Virus record (IMG/VR): IMGVR_UViG_3300020419_000077
Coordinates: 1-24,942 of that record
DNA length: 24,942 bases
From: a virus
Strand: one strand, 5' to 3'
Part shown: piece by piece, positions 18,027 to 24,028 of the stretch
How the letters are laid out: each line of letters begins with the position of its first letter
Position numbering within the stretch: the first letter of the stretch is position 1
The notes under the pieces: model-generated
What the model was told of the DNA's origin: nothing
What the model saw: only the letters and a program-made list of their open reading frames with translations
Database searches by the model: none
Position numbers and translations under genes: made by a program

Positions 18027-18952
18027 GAGATACTATATTATTTGGTGACTGTCGTGATACTATTCCAACAATCACTGAGAGACCACGTATGTGTGTCACA
18101 TCTCCACCTTATTATGGTTTAAGAAACTATGGTGATGAAGAGAATCAAATAGGTCAAGAGCAAACACCAGAAGAATTTGTTGATAACTTAGTACAAGTAT
18201 TCAGAGAGGTGAAGAATGTACTTGCAGATGATGGTACACTATGGTTAAACATTGGTGATTCATATTATAACTACAGACCAGGTAAAGGTCAGTCATATCC
18301 TAAACAATCTGTATCAAAGACTAAACAAGATTTACCAGATAAGTGCAACAAACGAGGTAACAAACTAGAAGGATTGAAAGAGAAGGATCTCATTGGTATA
18401 CCTTGGATGCTTGCATTTGCATTACGTGCTGATGGATGGTATCTAAGACAAGATATTATTTGGAACAAACCAAATCCAATGCCAGAGTCAGTCAGAGATA
18501 GATGTACTAAATCACATGAGTACATATTTCTATTAAGTAAAAGTAAAAAATATTATTATAACAATGAAGCAATCAAAGAACCAGCAAAAGATTGGGGAAC
18601 AAGAGATCGCACTAAAGGTAAGTACCACAATCCTGGCACTGGCCTGGCTCCTCATAGTGGGTTATCCAAGTCTTATCCTACAAAAAACAAACGGTCTGTT
18701 TGGTCAGTAACTAATAAACCATACAAGGGTGCTCATTTTGCAGTGTATCCACCTGATCTTATTGAACCTTGCATTCTAGCAGGATCTGAAGAGGGTGACA
18801 TTATACTTGACCCATTCATGGGATCAGGTACTACTGCGATGGTTGCCAAGAAACATAATCGTAACTATATTGGATGTGAATTGCACGAGGAGTATGCCAG
18901 TTTACAAACTGACCGTATTCGCACCATTCCAAACAAATTACCGTTATACTAA
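18023..18952 (+). CDS. DNA methyltransferase 1, beta class (TSPPY)
   Basis: A site-specific amino-methyltransferase using S-adenosylmethionine. Catalytic motif IV is TSPPYYGLR (residues 26-34), and the SAM-binding motif DPFMGSGTT (263-271) is followed by NYIGCELHEEY. Motif IV before motif I is the beta-class order. TSPPY is most often seen in N4-cytosine enzymes, but some N6-adenine enzymes share it, so the target base is undecided. The middle WNKPNPMPESVRDRCTKSHE and SVWSVTNKPYKGAHFAVYPP are typical of the family; the segment between them should hold the recognition region. The length of 309 aa is normal. It starts in an ATGA overlap with the preceding gene. No cognate restriction enzyme is adjacent apart from the HNH gene downstream. 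The likely role is protection or marking of phage DNA. Confidence 0.9.
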   Translation: MRDTILFGDCRDTIPTITERPRMCVTSPPYYGLRNYGDEENQIGQEQTPEEFVDNLVQVFREVKNVLADDGTLWLNIGDSYYNYRPGKGQSYPKQSVSKTKQDLPDKCNKRGNKLEGLKEKDLIGIPWMLAFALRADGWYLRQDIIWNKPNPMPESVRDRCTKSHEYIFLLSKSKKYYYNNEAIKEPAKDWGTRDRTKGKYHNPGTGLAPHSGLSKSYPTKNKRSVWSVTNKPYKGAHFAVYPPDLIEPCILAGSEEGDIILDPFMGSGTTAMVAKKHNRNYIGCELHEEYASLQTDRIRTIPNKLPLY

Positions 18953-18955
18953 TAA

Positions 18956-19160
18956 TGTTGAGAGGAACTAATGTGGTTCCTATGCCCCAAACCTACTGAC
19001 TAGTCTGACTTAGAAGCAGACACATGACCGTTGGTAGAAACCTATTACTGCACATGACAGATGGTTGAAAGTGGTGGGGGTTCAGGTGTAAGCGATTCCC
19101 ATAGGGTAAATTTGGGCAACTGGGTGAAACCTAGATCATTGCCCCACGTTCCTCTCAACA
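18956..19160 (+). ncRNA. Candidate structured RNA (~205 nt)
   Basis: There is no good open frame between the methyltransferase stop and the next ATG, but strong pairing. A 13-bp perfect closing stem joins 18956-18968 (tgttgagaggaac) and 19148-19160. Inside are: an 8-bp helix (two G-U) 18993-19000/19030-19037 holding a GTCTG/CAGAC hairpin (19003-19007/19017-19021), and an arm 19114-19119/19139-19144 (gggcaa/ttgccc) stacked on 19120-19125/19129-19134 with a GAA loop and a 4-nt bulge. The middle contains a 20-nt direct repeat. I see no promoter, so it may be read through from the methyltransferase. It does not match tRNA, tmRNA, RNase P or group I intron core order as I know them. The strand is assumed from the neighbours. 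Confidence 0.6.
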
Positions 19161-19182
19161 CCCCATTATATTACAAAGGTAC

Positions 19183-19353
19183 ATGACTCAAGTCAAACTC
19201 GGTTCTAACGTCAAATCAAAGATCCACGACGATCTTACTGGTCACGTTGTAGTATATCAGCCACTAAACAACTATGCTGTTATAATGACTGACGTTGTAG
19301 AATATGAAATGATGACAGTTGAGTGCTACCTATCTGACTTGGAGGTTGCATGA
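19183..19353 (+). CDS. Hypothetical 56-aa protein, KOW/SH3-like start
   Basis: This frame runs from ATG at 19183, preceded by an AAAGG Shine-Dalgarno (19175-19179), to a TGA overlapping the HNH start (ATGA). The product begins MTQVKLGSNVKSKIHDDLTG and continues HVVVYQPLNNYAVIMTD. The pattern of V-x-x-G-x-x-V-K, a turn, then T-G-x-V-V-x-Y resembles the small SH3/KOW-type barrels common in T4-like phages (typically KLGDKVKDKITGFEG). No function is known. It sits between the structured RNA and the HNH gene and is probably co-translated with the latter. Confidence 0.7.
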   Translation: MTQVKLGSNVKSKIHDDLTGHVVVYQPLNNYAVIMTDVVEYEMMTVECYLSDLEVA

Positions 19354-19763
19354 ATGTATCACAACAACAAAAGGCAAGATTCTTTGCCGAAGGACACACA
19401 CTACCTACATGTGTGAATGATGGATGTAATAATAATGTACAAGTAAGAGAGTGGAAGTATTGGTCATTCAAATCAGAATGTTCTAGTTGTGCCACTGCAC
19501 GTAAGAAAGGAATTGATAGACCTAATGTTACAAGACATAAAAAGAGTTATTGCGAAAATGCTGATGGTCATCTAGGATGGACATGTCCTGTATCCACATT
19601 TGTAGGATTTGAGACTAGTCTTGACCTAGACCATTTAGATGGTGATCATCATAATAATGTTCCTAGCAATGTCAAGACATACTGTAAACTATGTCATGGA
19701 CGTAAATCAATATTAAATGGAGACTGTAACAGTAACAAATCATCATCGAGGAGTATTCAATGA
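19350..19763 (+). CDS. HNH endonuclease (137 aa)
   Basis: The C-terminal half has the HNH (His-Me finger) core: LDLDHLDGDHHNN (residues 91-103, with DH at 94-95 and N103), then CKLCHGRKS (C112, C115, H116). The N-terminal half carries a likely second zinc site from C21, C26, C44 and C47. This is a DNA-cleaving, metal-dependent nuclease of the type found as free-standing homing endonucleases in phages. It has no RuvC part, so it is not IscB or Cas9-like. It overlaps the 56-aa gene upstream and methyltransferase 2 downstream by 4 nt each (ATGA), so the three are one translational unit. The role could be homing, exclusion of related phages, host DNA attack, or restriction paired with the methylases. 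Confidence 0.85.
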   Translation: MNVSQQQKARFFAEGHTLPTCVNDGCNNNVQVREWKYWSFKSECSSCATARKKGIDRPNVTRHKKSYCENADGHLGWTCPVSTFVGFETSLDLDHLDGDHHNNVPSNVKTYCKLCHGRKSILNGDCNSNKSSSRSIQ

Positions 19764-20536
19764 TTATACATGATGATGCATTAAATCATTTAACTAACAT
19801 GGAGGAGACTGTACAGTTAACATGTACATCACCTCCATATTATAATGCAAAGGCATATGCACAGTGGTCTACGTATGATAAGTATCTACAATTCCTTGAA
19901 GATATATTTCGTGAAGTGTTCAGAGTAACTGAACAAGGTAGAATGTGTGCTGTTAATTTATCACCAGTAATACAAGCACGTGAGTCAAGAGCACATGAGA
20001 GTAAAAGACTTGCGATACCATTCCACTTCTTTAGTATTATGGAGAGACTTGGATGGCAATACATTGATGATATTATATGGTTAAAACCTGAAGGATCTGC
20101 TGTTAATCGTAACGGTGGATTCTATCAGCATCGTAAACCAGTAGCATATAAACCAAACCTTGTTACAGAGACTATATTCATATTCAAGAAACCTGCACCA
20201 TTTCTTATAGATAAAACAGTACGGTCATGCCCACCTGAGATATTAGATAAGTCATTAGTACCTGATGGTTATGAGCGTAGTAATGTATGGCAGTTCAATC
20301 CTGAGACTACATCAAAACACTTAGCACCATATCCACAGCAACTATCAGATAGAATAGTTCAGTACTATAGTTTTGTCAATGACCTAGTTCTTGATCCTTT
20401 CATGGGGTCAGGAACTACTGCTATATCATGTTTAGATCATGACAGACGATACATTGGTGTTGAAATTCATGAAGAATATGTTAAGATGGCAAAAGATCGT
20501 ATTGCACGTCACACACCACTGAAGAAATTCTTATGA
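19760..20536 (+). CDS. DNA methyltransferase 2, beta class (TSPPY)
   Basis: Motif IV is TSPPYYNAKAY (residues 23-33); the SAM-binding motif DPFMGSGTT (212-220) is followed by RRYIGVEIHEEYVKMAKDRI. It has the same beta-class order as methyltransferase 1, and in both proteins motif I begins exactly 47 residues from the C-terminus. The middle differs: IIWLKPEGSAVNRNGGFYQH, then SNVWQFNPETTSKHLAPYP. The recognition sequences are therefore probably different. At 258 aa it is short but complete. N4-cytosine is favoured by TSPPY, N6-adenine not excluded. It is joined by ATGA overlaps to the HNH gene before and the 66-aa gene after. Paired with the HNH it could form a modification-restriction set, but orphan methyltransferases are common in marine phages. 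Confidence 0.9.
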   Translation: MIIHDDALNHLTNMEETVQLTCTSPPYYNAKAYAQWSTYDKYLQFLEDIFREVFRVTEQGRMCAVNLSPVIQARESRAHESKRLAIPFHFFSIMERLGWQYIDDIIWLKPEGSAVNRNGGFYQHRKPVAYKPNLVTETIFIFKKPAPFLIDKTVRSCPPEILDKSLVPDGYERSNVWQFNPETTSKHLAPYPQQLSDRIVQYYSFVNDLVLDPFMGSGTTAISCLDHDRRYIGVEIHEEYVKMAKDRIARHTPLKKFL

Positions 20537-20733
20537 AAGACCAGCAAACCATCAATGATAGTGAATCATATGATGTTAAATGGAATCGTGGACTTGATTT
20601 ATACATAGAGTCAGTACACAAACCTGATGACCACTTACGTGGTTGTGCTCATAATCAGAAGTGTTTCAACGAACTGATGGAAGTAAGAGCACAAGTATTA
20701 GAATACCTTACAACATTACGGAGACCAGTATGA
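20533..20733 (+). CDS. Hypothetical protein (66 aa)
   Basis: Starts in an ATGA overlap with methyltransferase 2 and ends in an ATGA overlap with the next gene. It is a charged, probably helical soluble protein (NRGLDLYIESVHKPDDHLRG, then CFNELMEVRAQVLEYLTTLR). Two cysteines six residues apart (CAHNQKC) could bind metal, but no known domain is recognised. The tight coupling is the main evidence that it is a gene. Confidence 0.65.
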   Translation: MKDQQTINDSESYDVKWNRGLDLYIESVHKPDDHLRGCAHNQKCFNELMEVRAQVLEYLTTLRRPV

Positions 20734-21083
20734 AGAGTAGAAGGACAATGCTATCACAAGCACTTCAAATGTATCTCGATGATGCATCTGTTGATGAGTT
20801 TCATGCTGATCTAGAGTCAGAACTAGAGAGACTACAATCATATCATCAACAACATGCTGATGATGCTGCTAAGATGAGTGGTAAAGCACCCAAGACAGTA
20901 CTATTAAATGAGGAAGATTGGGATGAGTGGAGTCAGAATCCTGACTGGACACCTCAAGAACCTGATATTAATAAGTATAGTCCAACCACTATACCTGGTA
21001 AAGCAGAGCAAAAGCAATATAATTATGCTGCTCACATCACTATGTCAGACATAGCAAAGTTTCACAGGGGTAGTACCTTATAA
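20730..21083 (+). CDS. Hypothetical acidic protein (117 aa)
   Basis: I place the start at ATG 20730, which overlaps the upstream TGA (ATGA), rather than at 20661, which would bury 70 nt inside the preceding gene. The N-terminal 50 residues (MLSQALQMYLDDASVDEFHA, then ESELERLQSYHQQ) are a strongly helical, acidic, coiled-coil-like segment. The rest is polar with tryptophans (EEDWDEWSQNPDWTPQEP) and probably flexible. No family recognised; no membrane span. Confidence 0.65.
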   Translation: MKSRRTMLSQALQMYLDDASVDEFHADLESELERLQSYHQQHADDAAKMSGKAPKTVLLNEEDWDEWSQNPDWTPQEPDINKYSPTTIPGKAEQKQYNYAAHITMSDIAKFHRGSTL

Positions 21084-21086
21084 CTA

Positions 21087-21278
21087 ATGCCAAAATTTCC
21101 ATTTGCGGTCGGTGACCGTGTTCGTATTGGGGATGATCAGGGATTCATCACATTTATTGATACAACATACTTCACATTGTGTGTTCGAGAGTGGGAAGAT
21201 AAAAATAAACGTAACGGTGTAGGACAATGTAATCTTTTAGTTTACAGGTCTAACTGGGATGTAGTAGAACGTGTGTGA
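21087..21278 (+). CDS. Small SH3/KOW-like protein (63 aa)
   Basis: FAVGDRVRIGDDQGFITFID followed by YFTLCVREW and NLLVYRSNWDVVERV has the strand pattern of a small SH3-like or KOW-like barrel: V-G-D-x-V-R-I, a turn, x-G-x-I-x-x-I, then paired strands. Such small barrels are frequent in T4-like phages and can bind nucleic acids or proteins, but no function is known. It starts 3 nt after the previous stop and is the last gene of this unit; its stop codon lies at the base of a hairpin. Confidence 0.7.
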   Translation: MPKFPFAVGDRVRIGDDQGFITFIDTTYFTLCVREWEDKNKRNGVGQCNLLVYRSNWDVVERV

Positions 21279-21294
21279 CAGTAGAAATACTGTC
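21277..21294 (+). terminator. Hairpin with GAAA tetraloop after the gene unit
   Basis: GACAGTA (21277-21283) pairs perfectly with TACTGTC (21288-21294) around a GAAA loop. It overlaps the stop of the SH3-like gene and precedes a promoter. The nearest T-run (CCTTTTTG, 21311-21318) is about 17 nt further on, so it is not a classical intrinsic terminator; it may instead protect the 3' end or serve as an RNA-processing site. Confidence 0.4.
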
Positions 21295-21303
21295 CACATT
21301 CTA

Positions 21304-21331
21304 TTGCATTCCTTTTTGTGTGCATTATAAT
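21304..21331 (+). promoter_or_regulatory. Sigma70-like promoter, module copy 1
   Basis: TTGCAT (21304-21309), a 16-bp spacer, then a perfect TATAAT (21326-21331). The leader AAGTACATA-ACAAAC then leads to AAAGGA (21347-21352) just before the ATG at 21357. The same leader recurs about 380 nt downstream. Confidence 0.75.
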
Positions 21332-21356
21332 AAGTACATAACAAACAAAGGAACAC

Positions 21357-21665
21357 ATGACAACTCAACTAACTGAATTCGCTGAGAAAATGGCATCACC
21401 AATCGGATCATATTCTATTGAAGAAGCAGAAGCAGCAGCAAACAGACAGTTATTTGTTGAGTATGTTGAATCATTCTACTTACCATCACATGAAGATGTA
21501 TTATATCCTATTGAAGGATTAACTACTCAGATGATTGAAGATGCAATTGATGTGTACATTGAAAGAATTGAGAAAGGTGACCTAGAGTATGTTCATTGGA
21601 CATGGGGTTATGGTGACAGTCTAGATCGTGAGAGAGTAAGAGATATCATACTAGAGACACTTTAA
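21357..21665 (+). CDS. Hypothetical acidic protein (102 aa)
   Basis: Has its own promoter and an AAAGGA RBS four bases before the ATG. The product is acidic and mostly helical (SIEEAEAAANRQLFVEYVES, then MIEDAIDVYIERIEKGDLEY), with a C-terminal WTWGYGDSLDRERVRDIIL. No signal, membrane span or known domain. It is a monocistronic-looking gene: promoter modules flank it on both sides. The strong promoter and small size fit an early host-directed function, which is inference only. Confidence 0.7.
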   Translation: MTTQLTEFAEKMASPIGSYSIEEAEAAANRQLFVEYVESFYLPSHEDVLYPIEGLTTQMIEDAIDVYIERIEKGDLEYVHWTWGYGDSLDRERVRDIILETL

Positions 21666-21685
21666 TATGTGTCACACACTTCCAC

Positions 21686-21737
21686 GCATCGGGTATAAAA
21701 TCCCTTATAATAAGAACATACACAACCAAAGGAACAC
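21686..21737 (+). promoter_or_regulatory. Sigma70-like promoter and leader, module copy 2
   Basis: TATAAT at 21706-21711 with GCAT at 21686-21689, the same 16-bp distance as in copy 1, though the -35 hexamer (ACGCAT) is poor. The leader AAGAACATA-CACAACC ends in AAAGGAACAC (21728-21737), nearly identical to copy 1. It serves the gene at 21742. Confidence 0.65.
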
Positions 21738-21741
21738 TATC

Positions 21742-22140
21742 ATGACCGTAGCAGAAAGAACTCAAAACCTATGCACAGCACTTGAGAATGATTACAAAGA
21801 GCATTCAAGACAAATGTATCTACGTAACCCAAGTGACTACAGTCTCAAGCAATTGAATGCAATTGATGATGGTAGTGCTAAACTCACTAAGTTTAGAATC
21901 CAGAGTGGTCGCAAGTATTACAAACTAATACAACAGGACTATGATACATTTCAAAATAGAAATGAGTATCGTGACGGTGGTGTACATGCATTTGTAGACA
22001 AGAAGACTGGTGAAGTATTCAAACCAGCAGGTTGGCAAGGACCAGCAAAGTATGCTAGATATAACCTATTGGATGAAGCATCTTATCATACAGCACTCGG
22101 AAGAGCAGACTGGGCAGGTGGTTATCTCTATTTGAGATAG
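21742..22140 (+). CDS. Conserved T4-like marine phage protein (132 aa)
   Basis: The start is set at ATG 21742, eight bases after the AAAGGA of the leader; an in-frame ATG at 21667 lies upstream of the -10 box and cannot be used from this promoter. The C-terminal half, GVHAFVDKKTGEVFKPAGWQ then GPAKYARYNLLDE and ADWAGGYLYLR, is of a kind I recognise from many cyanophage hypothetical proteins. The N-terminal half is helical (RTQNLCTALENDYKEHSRQM). The function is unknown; there is no catalytic motif I can defend. This is one of the better links of the window to cyanomyoviruses. Confidence 0.8.
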   Translation: MTVAERTQNLCTALENDYKEHSRQMYLRNPSDYSLKQLNAIDDGSAKLTKFRIQSGRKYYKLIQQDYDTFQNRNEYRDGGVHAFVDKKTGEVFKPAGWQGPAKYARYNLLDEASYHTALGRADWAGGYLYLR

Positions 22141-22165
22141 TCATCAGGGCAAGGATCTATGGTTG

Positions 22166-22182
22166 TCTCTGTTCAGCAGAGA
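22166..22182 (+). other. Intergenic hairpin
   Basis: TCTCTG (22166-22171) pairs with CAGAGA (22177-22182) around a TTCAG loop, 26 nt after a stop codon and 26 nt before a promoter. No T-run follows, so termination is not assured; it may be an mRNA 3'-end stabiliser. Confidence 0.35.
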
Positions 22183-22207
22183 AATTACGTCCTGTAAGTC
22201 CCACACC

Positions 22208-22236
22208 TTGACACTCTGACCATTCTCTGCTACACT
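22208..22236 (+). promoter_or_regulatory. Strong sigma70-like promoter
   Basis: TTGACA (22208-22213), a 17-bp spacer, TACACT (22231-22236): a perfect -35, optimal spacing and a four-of-six -10. The ATG at 22259 is 23 nt downstream. It should drive the overlapping series 22259-23784. Confidence 0.7.
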
Positions 22237-22258
22237 ATTCTACAGGTATTACCCTACA

Positions 22259-22555
22259 ATGTCAAAGAAGTTCTACAACCAACAATTAAAAGCACAACGC
22301 TTGTCACCACTCGTGGTATCTTATGTTAAATCGTTACTCGCTCCTATTGATACGGACAACGAACGCTCTGCCTTTACCGTTCGACTCAATACTAATGCTG
22401 ATCCTCTCTCTAGAGATTATACAGCATTTTGGAAATATCAATCTAAATTCACTCTAGAGTTTATTAAAGCACTAGAGTCCGTACTACCACGTGACGTACG
22501 TCTGGTACAGTACGATCACCTAAACAACATTGCATCTTTGGAGCGTAAATCATGA
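22259..22555 (+). CDS. Hypothetical basic protein (98 aa)
   Basis: First gene after the TTGACA/TACACT promoter, with no strong Shine-Dalgarno (AGGT about 14 nt upstream), so the leader is very short. The product is basic and mixed helical/strand: MSKKFYNQQLKAQRLSPLVV, then FTVRLNTNADPLSRDYTAFW and FTLEFIKALESVLPRDVRLV. No family recognised, no membrane span. Its TGA overlaps the next ATG (ATGA). Confidence 0.7.
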   Translation: MSKKFYNQQLKAQRLSPLVVSYVKSLLAPIDTDNERSAFTVRLNTNADPLSRDYTAFWKYQSKFTLEFIKALESVLPRDVRLVQYDHLNNIASLERKS

Positions 22556-22692
22556 CACCTATGGACATCCCACAGTACGATATTCCACATTCACCAATCC
22601 TTCTTATGGGATTCGCTGGTATTGTCGTAGCAATCTTCACTCTATACACAGTCAACAAAGCATACTCTAACTCACCATTTAACGATGACTAA
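22552..22692 (+). CDS. Single-span membrane miniprotein (46 aa)
   Basis: Starts at the ATG of an ATGA overlap and ends at TAA 22690-22692. Residues about 16-34 (ILLMGFAGIVVAIFTLYTV) form one clear hydrophobic membrane helix, flanked by a polar N-terminus (MTPMDIPQYDIPHS) and a short NKAYSNSPFNDD tail. Probably inserted in the host inner membrane. It overlaps the next gene by 8 nt. Candidates include an effect on the host envelope or lysis timing, but nothing in the sequence proves this. Confidence 0.65.
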   Translation: MTPMDIPQYDIPHSPILLMGFAGIVVAIFTLYTVNKAYSNSPFNDD

Positions 22693-22927
22693 TCAAACAC
22701 CAGAATCAGAGTTCATGGAAATCCGTATATCTGGAGAGCGTGACAAACTCACTGAGTGGGTTATGGATCGCTTCAGAGTACTCATGGCAGAGGAAAGAGT
22801 CGATGATGCCATTTGTTTCGCTGATGAGTGGTTCGAATGGATGGATCCCGACAACTACATAAACGAGTCCACTCATTTTTTCGACGAGTATGAGCTTAAA
22901 GAACTCTATGAATCAATCACAAATTGA
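22685..22927 (+). CDS. Hypothetical acidic protein (80 aa)
   Basis: Strongly acidic soluble protein: MEIRISGERDKLTEWVMDRF, then ICFADEWFEWMDPDNYINES and FFDEYELKELYESI. The helical, Trp/Glu-rich pattern recalls small DNA-mimic or inhibitor-type phage proteins, but no family is recognised. It overlaps the genes on both sides (8 and 20 nt). Confidence 0.65.
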   Translation: MTNQTPESEFMEIRISGERDKLTEWVMDRFRVLMAEERVDDAICFADEWFEWMDPDNYINESTHFFDEYELKELYESITN

Positions 22928-23051
22928 AGCACAGTTTCGTGCGTTGGTTCTACAGTACTGTGAAGCACAGACTAAACATGATGAGGAAGCATCCGCAAAG
23001 ATACTTGCAAACATTGAATCACTTCGTAAACTATGTGACAATTGCGACTAA
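22908..23051 (+). CDS. Hypothetical small helical protein (47 aa)
   Basis: ATG 22908 to TAA 23049-23051, overlapping the previous gene by 20 nt and the next start by 1 nt (TAATG). The product MNQSQIEAQFRALVLQYCEA followed by KILANIESLRKLCDNCD is a single helical, coiled-coil-like stretch ending in CDNC, a possible metal or redox pair. The perfect TAATG junction is the main support. Confidence 0.6.
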   Translation: MNQSQIEAQFRALVLQYCEAQTKHDEEASAKILANIESLRKLCDNCD

Positions 23052-23662
23052 TGCCAATTGATATGAATCGTGTAGTCGTGGATGAAATATTCCACGACTT
23101 TATTATTACAGTTAATTTAGATCACGACATGGATAGTCTTACTGAGGATGCTTACGTCCTTAAGTATAACTATCCTTCTCAGTCTATCAGCAACATCGGA
23201 GGTTGGCAATCACCAGTCTTCGGACCACAATGTCCAACAGAAATACTCAATAAAATCCCACAAAGTCTCTCAAATCTTCAGAAAGACTGTTGGGAGTTGT
23301 GTAATAGTATTACAACTGGTAAGTTTCAGAAGAAATTGCGTAAGGATCATAGTGGATGGTGGGTGAATATCAATGAAAAGCATCACTATAATGCTATACA
23401 CCACCATGGACGCACAGACCTGATTGCGGTTGCATTCATCAAGACACCACCTAACAGTGGTAAGATGATAGTCGCTCGCAACGATGGGGCAACATACTCA
23501 CAGTTGTATGATGATTTCCAATACAGTGTACCGAGTGAAGCAGGTAAGTTGTACATACTACCTGGTCATGTCTGGCATTATGTTGAAGAGTCATTTAGTG
23601 AAGAAGATAGGATTAGTGTTGCATTCAATTACTACATAAGTCCACAGACGAGGATGACATGA
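23051..23662 (+). CDS. 2OG-Fe(II) oxygenase-like protein (203 aa)
   Basis: I place the start at ATG 23051 (TAATG with the upstream gene), rather than at the TTG at 23042. The C-terminal half has the double-stranded beta-helix pattern of putative 2OG-Fe(II) oxygenases: GWWVNINEKHHYNAIHHHGR (residues 102-121), AVAFIKTPPNSGKMIV (126-141), AGKLYILPGHVWHYVEE (164-180) and RISVAFNY (187-194). Likely iron ligands are a His in 117-119, a following acidic residue (D123 if the H-x-[DE] spacing is relaxed) and H176; R187 is placed to bind 2-oxoglutarate. Such genes are frequent in T4-like cyanophages and are proposed to hydroxylate proteins or nucleic acids; the substrate is unknown. Confidence 0.75.
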   Translation: MPIDMNRVVVDEIFHDFIITVNLDHDMDSLTEDAYVLKYNYPSQSISNIGGWQSPVFGPQCPTEILNKIPQSLSNLQKDCWELCNSITTGKFQKKLRKDHSGWWVNINEKHHYNAIHHHGRTDLIAVAFIKTPPNSGKMIVARNDGATYSQLYDDFQYSVPSEAGKLYILPGHVWHYVEESFSEEDRISVAFNYYISPQTRMT

Positions 23663-23784
23663 TAGTAATAAATGCAGATAACATCAGACTACTACTGATC
23701 ATGTTGTTGGGCATGACGTGGATATATCTGTTGATCGAAACACTTGCAGAGCAGTCTGTAAAACGAGATAAACGAAACAGATAG
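23659..23784 (+). CDS. Single-span membrane miniprotein (41 aa)
   Basis: ATGA overlap with the oxygenase; ends at TAG 23782-23784. Residues 9-28 (IRLLLIMLLGMTWIYLLIET) are one hydrophobic span and the tail EQSVKRDKRNR is strongly basic, predicting N-out, C-in topology. A function at the host membrane is likely; a more specific role cannot be read from the sequence. Confidence 0.6.
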   Translation: MIVINADNIRLLLIMLLGMTWIYLLIETLAEQSVKRDKRNR

Positions 23785-23811
23785 ATATAGTATAACAAGA
23801 GAGCAATTTAA

Positions 23812-23976
23812 ATGGATCACCATTACGTCGTAGGATATCATGACTATGAAATGCATATGCATGAAGTATGCGAGTATGCAAAGGACTCATTCGAAGCAAG
23901 AGAGGAAGCAATTGAAGATGTCCCATATATTCATGAACATCCAAACTGTATCGATTATATCCTAGAGGAGAAATAG
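23812..23976 (+). CDS. Small His-rich acidic protein (54 aa)
   Basis: ATG 23812, preceded by AGAGAG about 8 nt upstream; TAG at 23974-23976. MDHHYVVGYHDYEMHMHEVC, then DSFEAREEAIEDVPYIHEHP and CIDYILEEK. The pattern of one beta strand (HYVVGYHDY), a helix (EAREEAIEDVP) and a terminal LEEK resembles small cyanophage proteins I have seen around early genes. The function is unknown. Nine His/Cys residues could bind metal. Confidence 0.65.
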   Translation: MDHHYVVGYHDYEMHMHEVCEYAKDSFEAREEAIEDVPYIHEHPNCIDYILEEK

Positions 23977-24002
23977 GCATAAATTCTTGTTACAGACACA
24001 CA

Positions 24003-24028
24003 TATAATAGCATACCCACACATAAATA
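24003..24028 (+). promoter_or_regulatory. Possible -10 box and late-promoter-like octamer
   Basis: TATAAT at 24003-24008 has no good -35 at 16-18 bp (TTGTTA at 23987 is only 10 bp away). CATAAATA at 24021-24028 matches the NATAAATA form of the T4-like late promoter proposed for marine cyanophages. Either could serve the gene at 24108. This is otherwise a 131-nt stretch without a gene. Confidence 0.4.

Noticed and set aside
19076-19106. tRNA-like T-arm in GGGGGTTCAGG ... ATTCCC
   Set aside because: The stem is at most 4 bp, the loop is too long, and no acceptor, D or anticodon arm fits around it.
18956-19160. Group I intron or ωRNA/IscB (HEARO-like) interpretation of the structured RNA
   Set aside because: The P, Q, R, S core elements are not found in order and no split gene flanks it; the HNH protein of 137 aa has no RuvC part, so IscB is excluded. 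A relation to the HNH gene stays open but unproven.
23699-23980. 93-codon frame on the - strand
   Set aside because: It overlaps two better supported + strand genes with start/RBS evidence, and no other - strand gene exists here.
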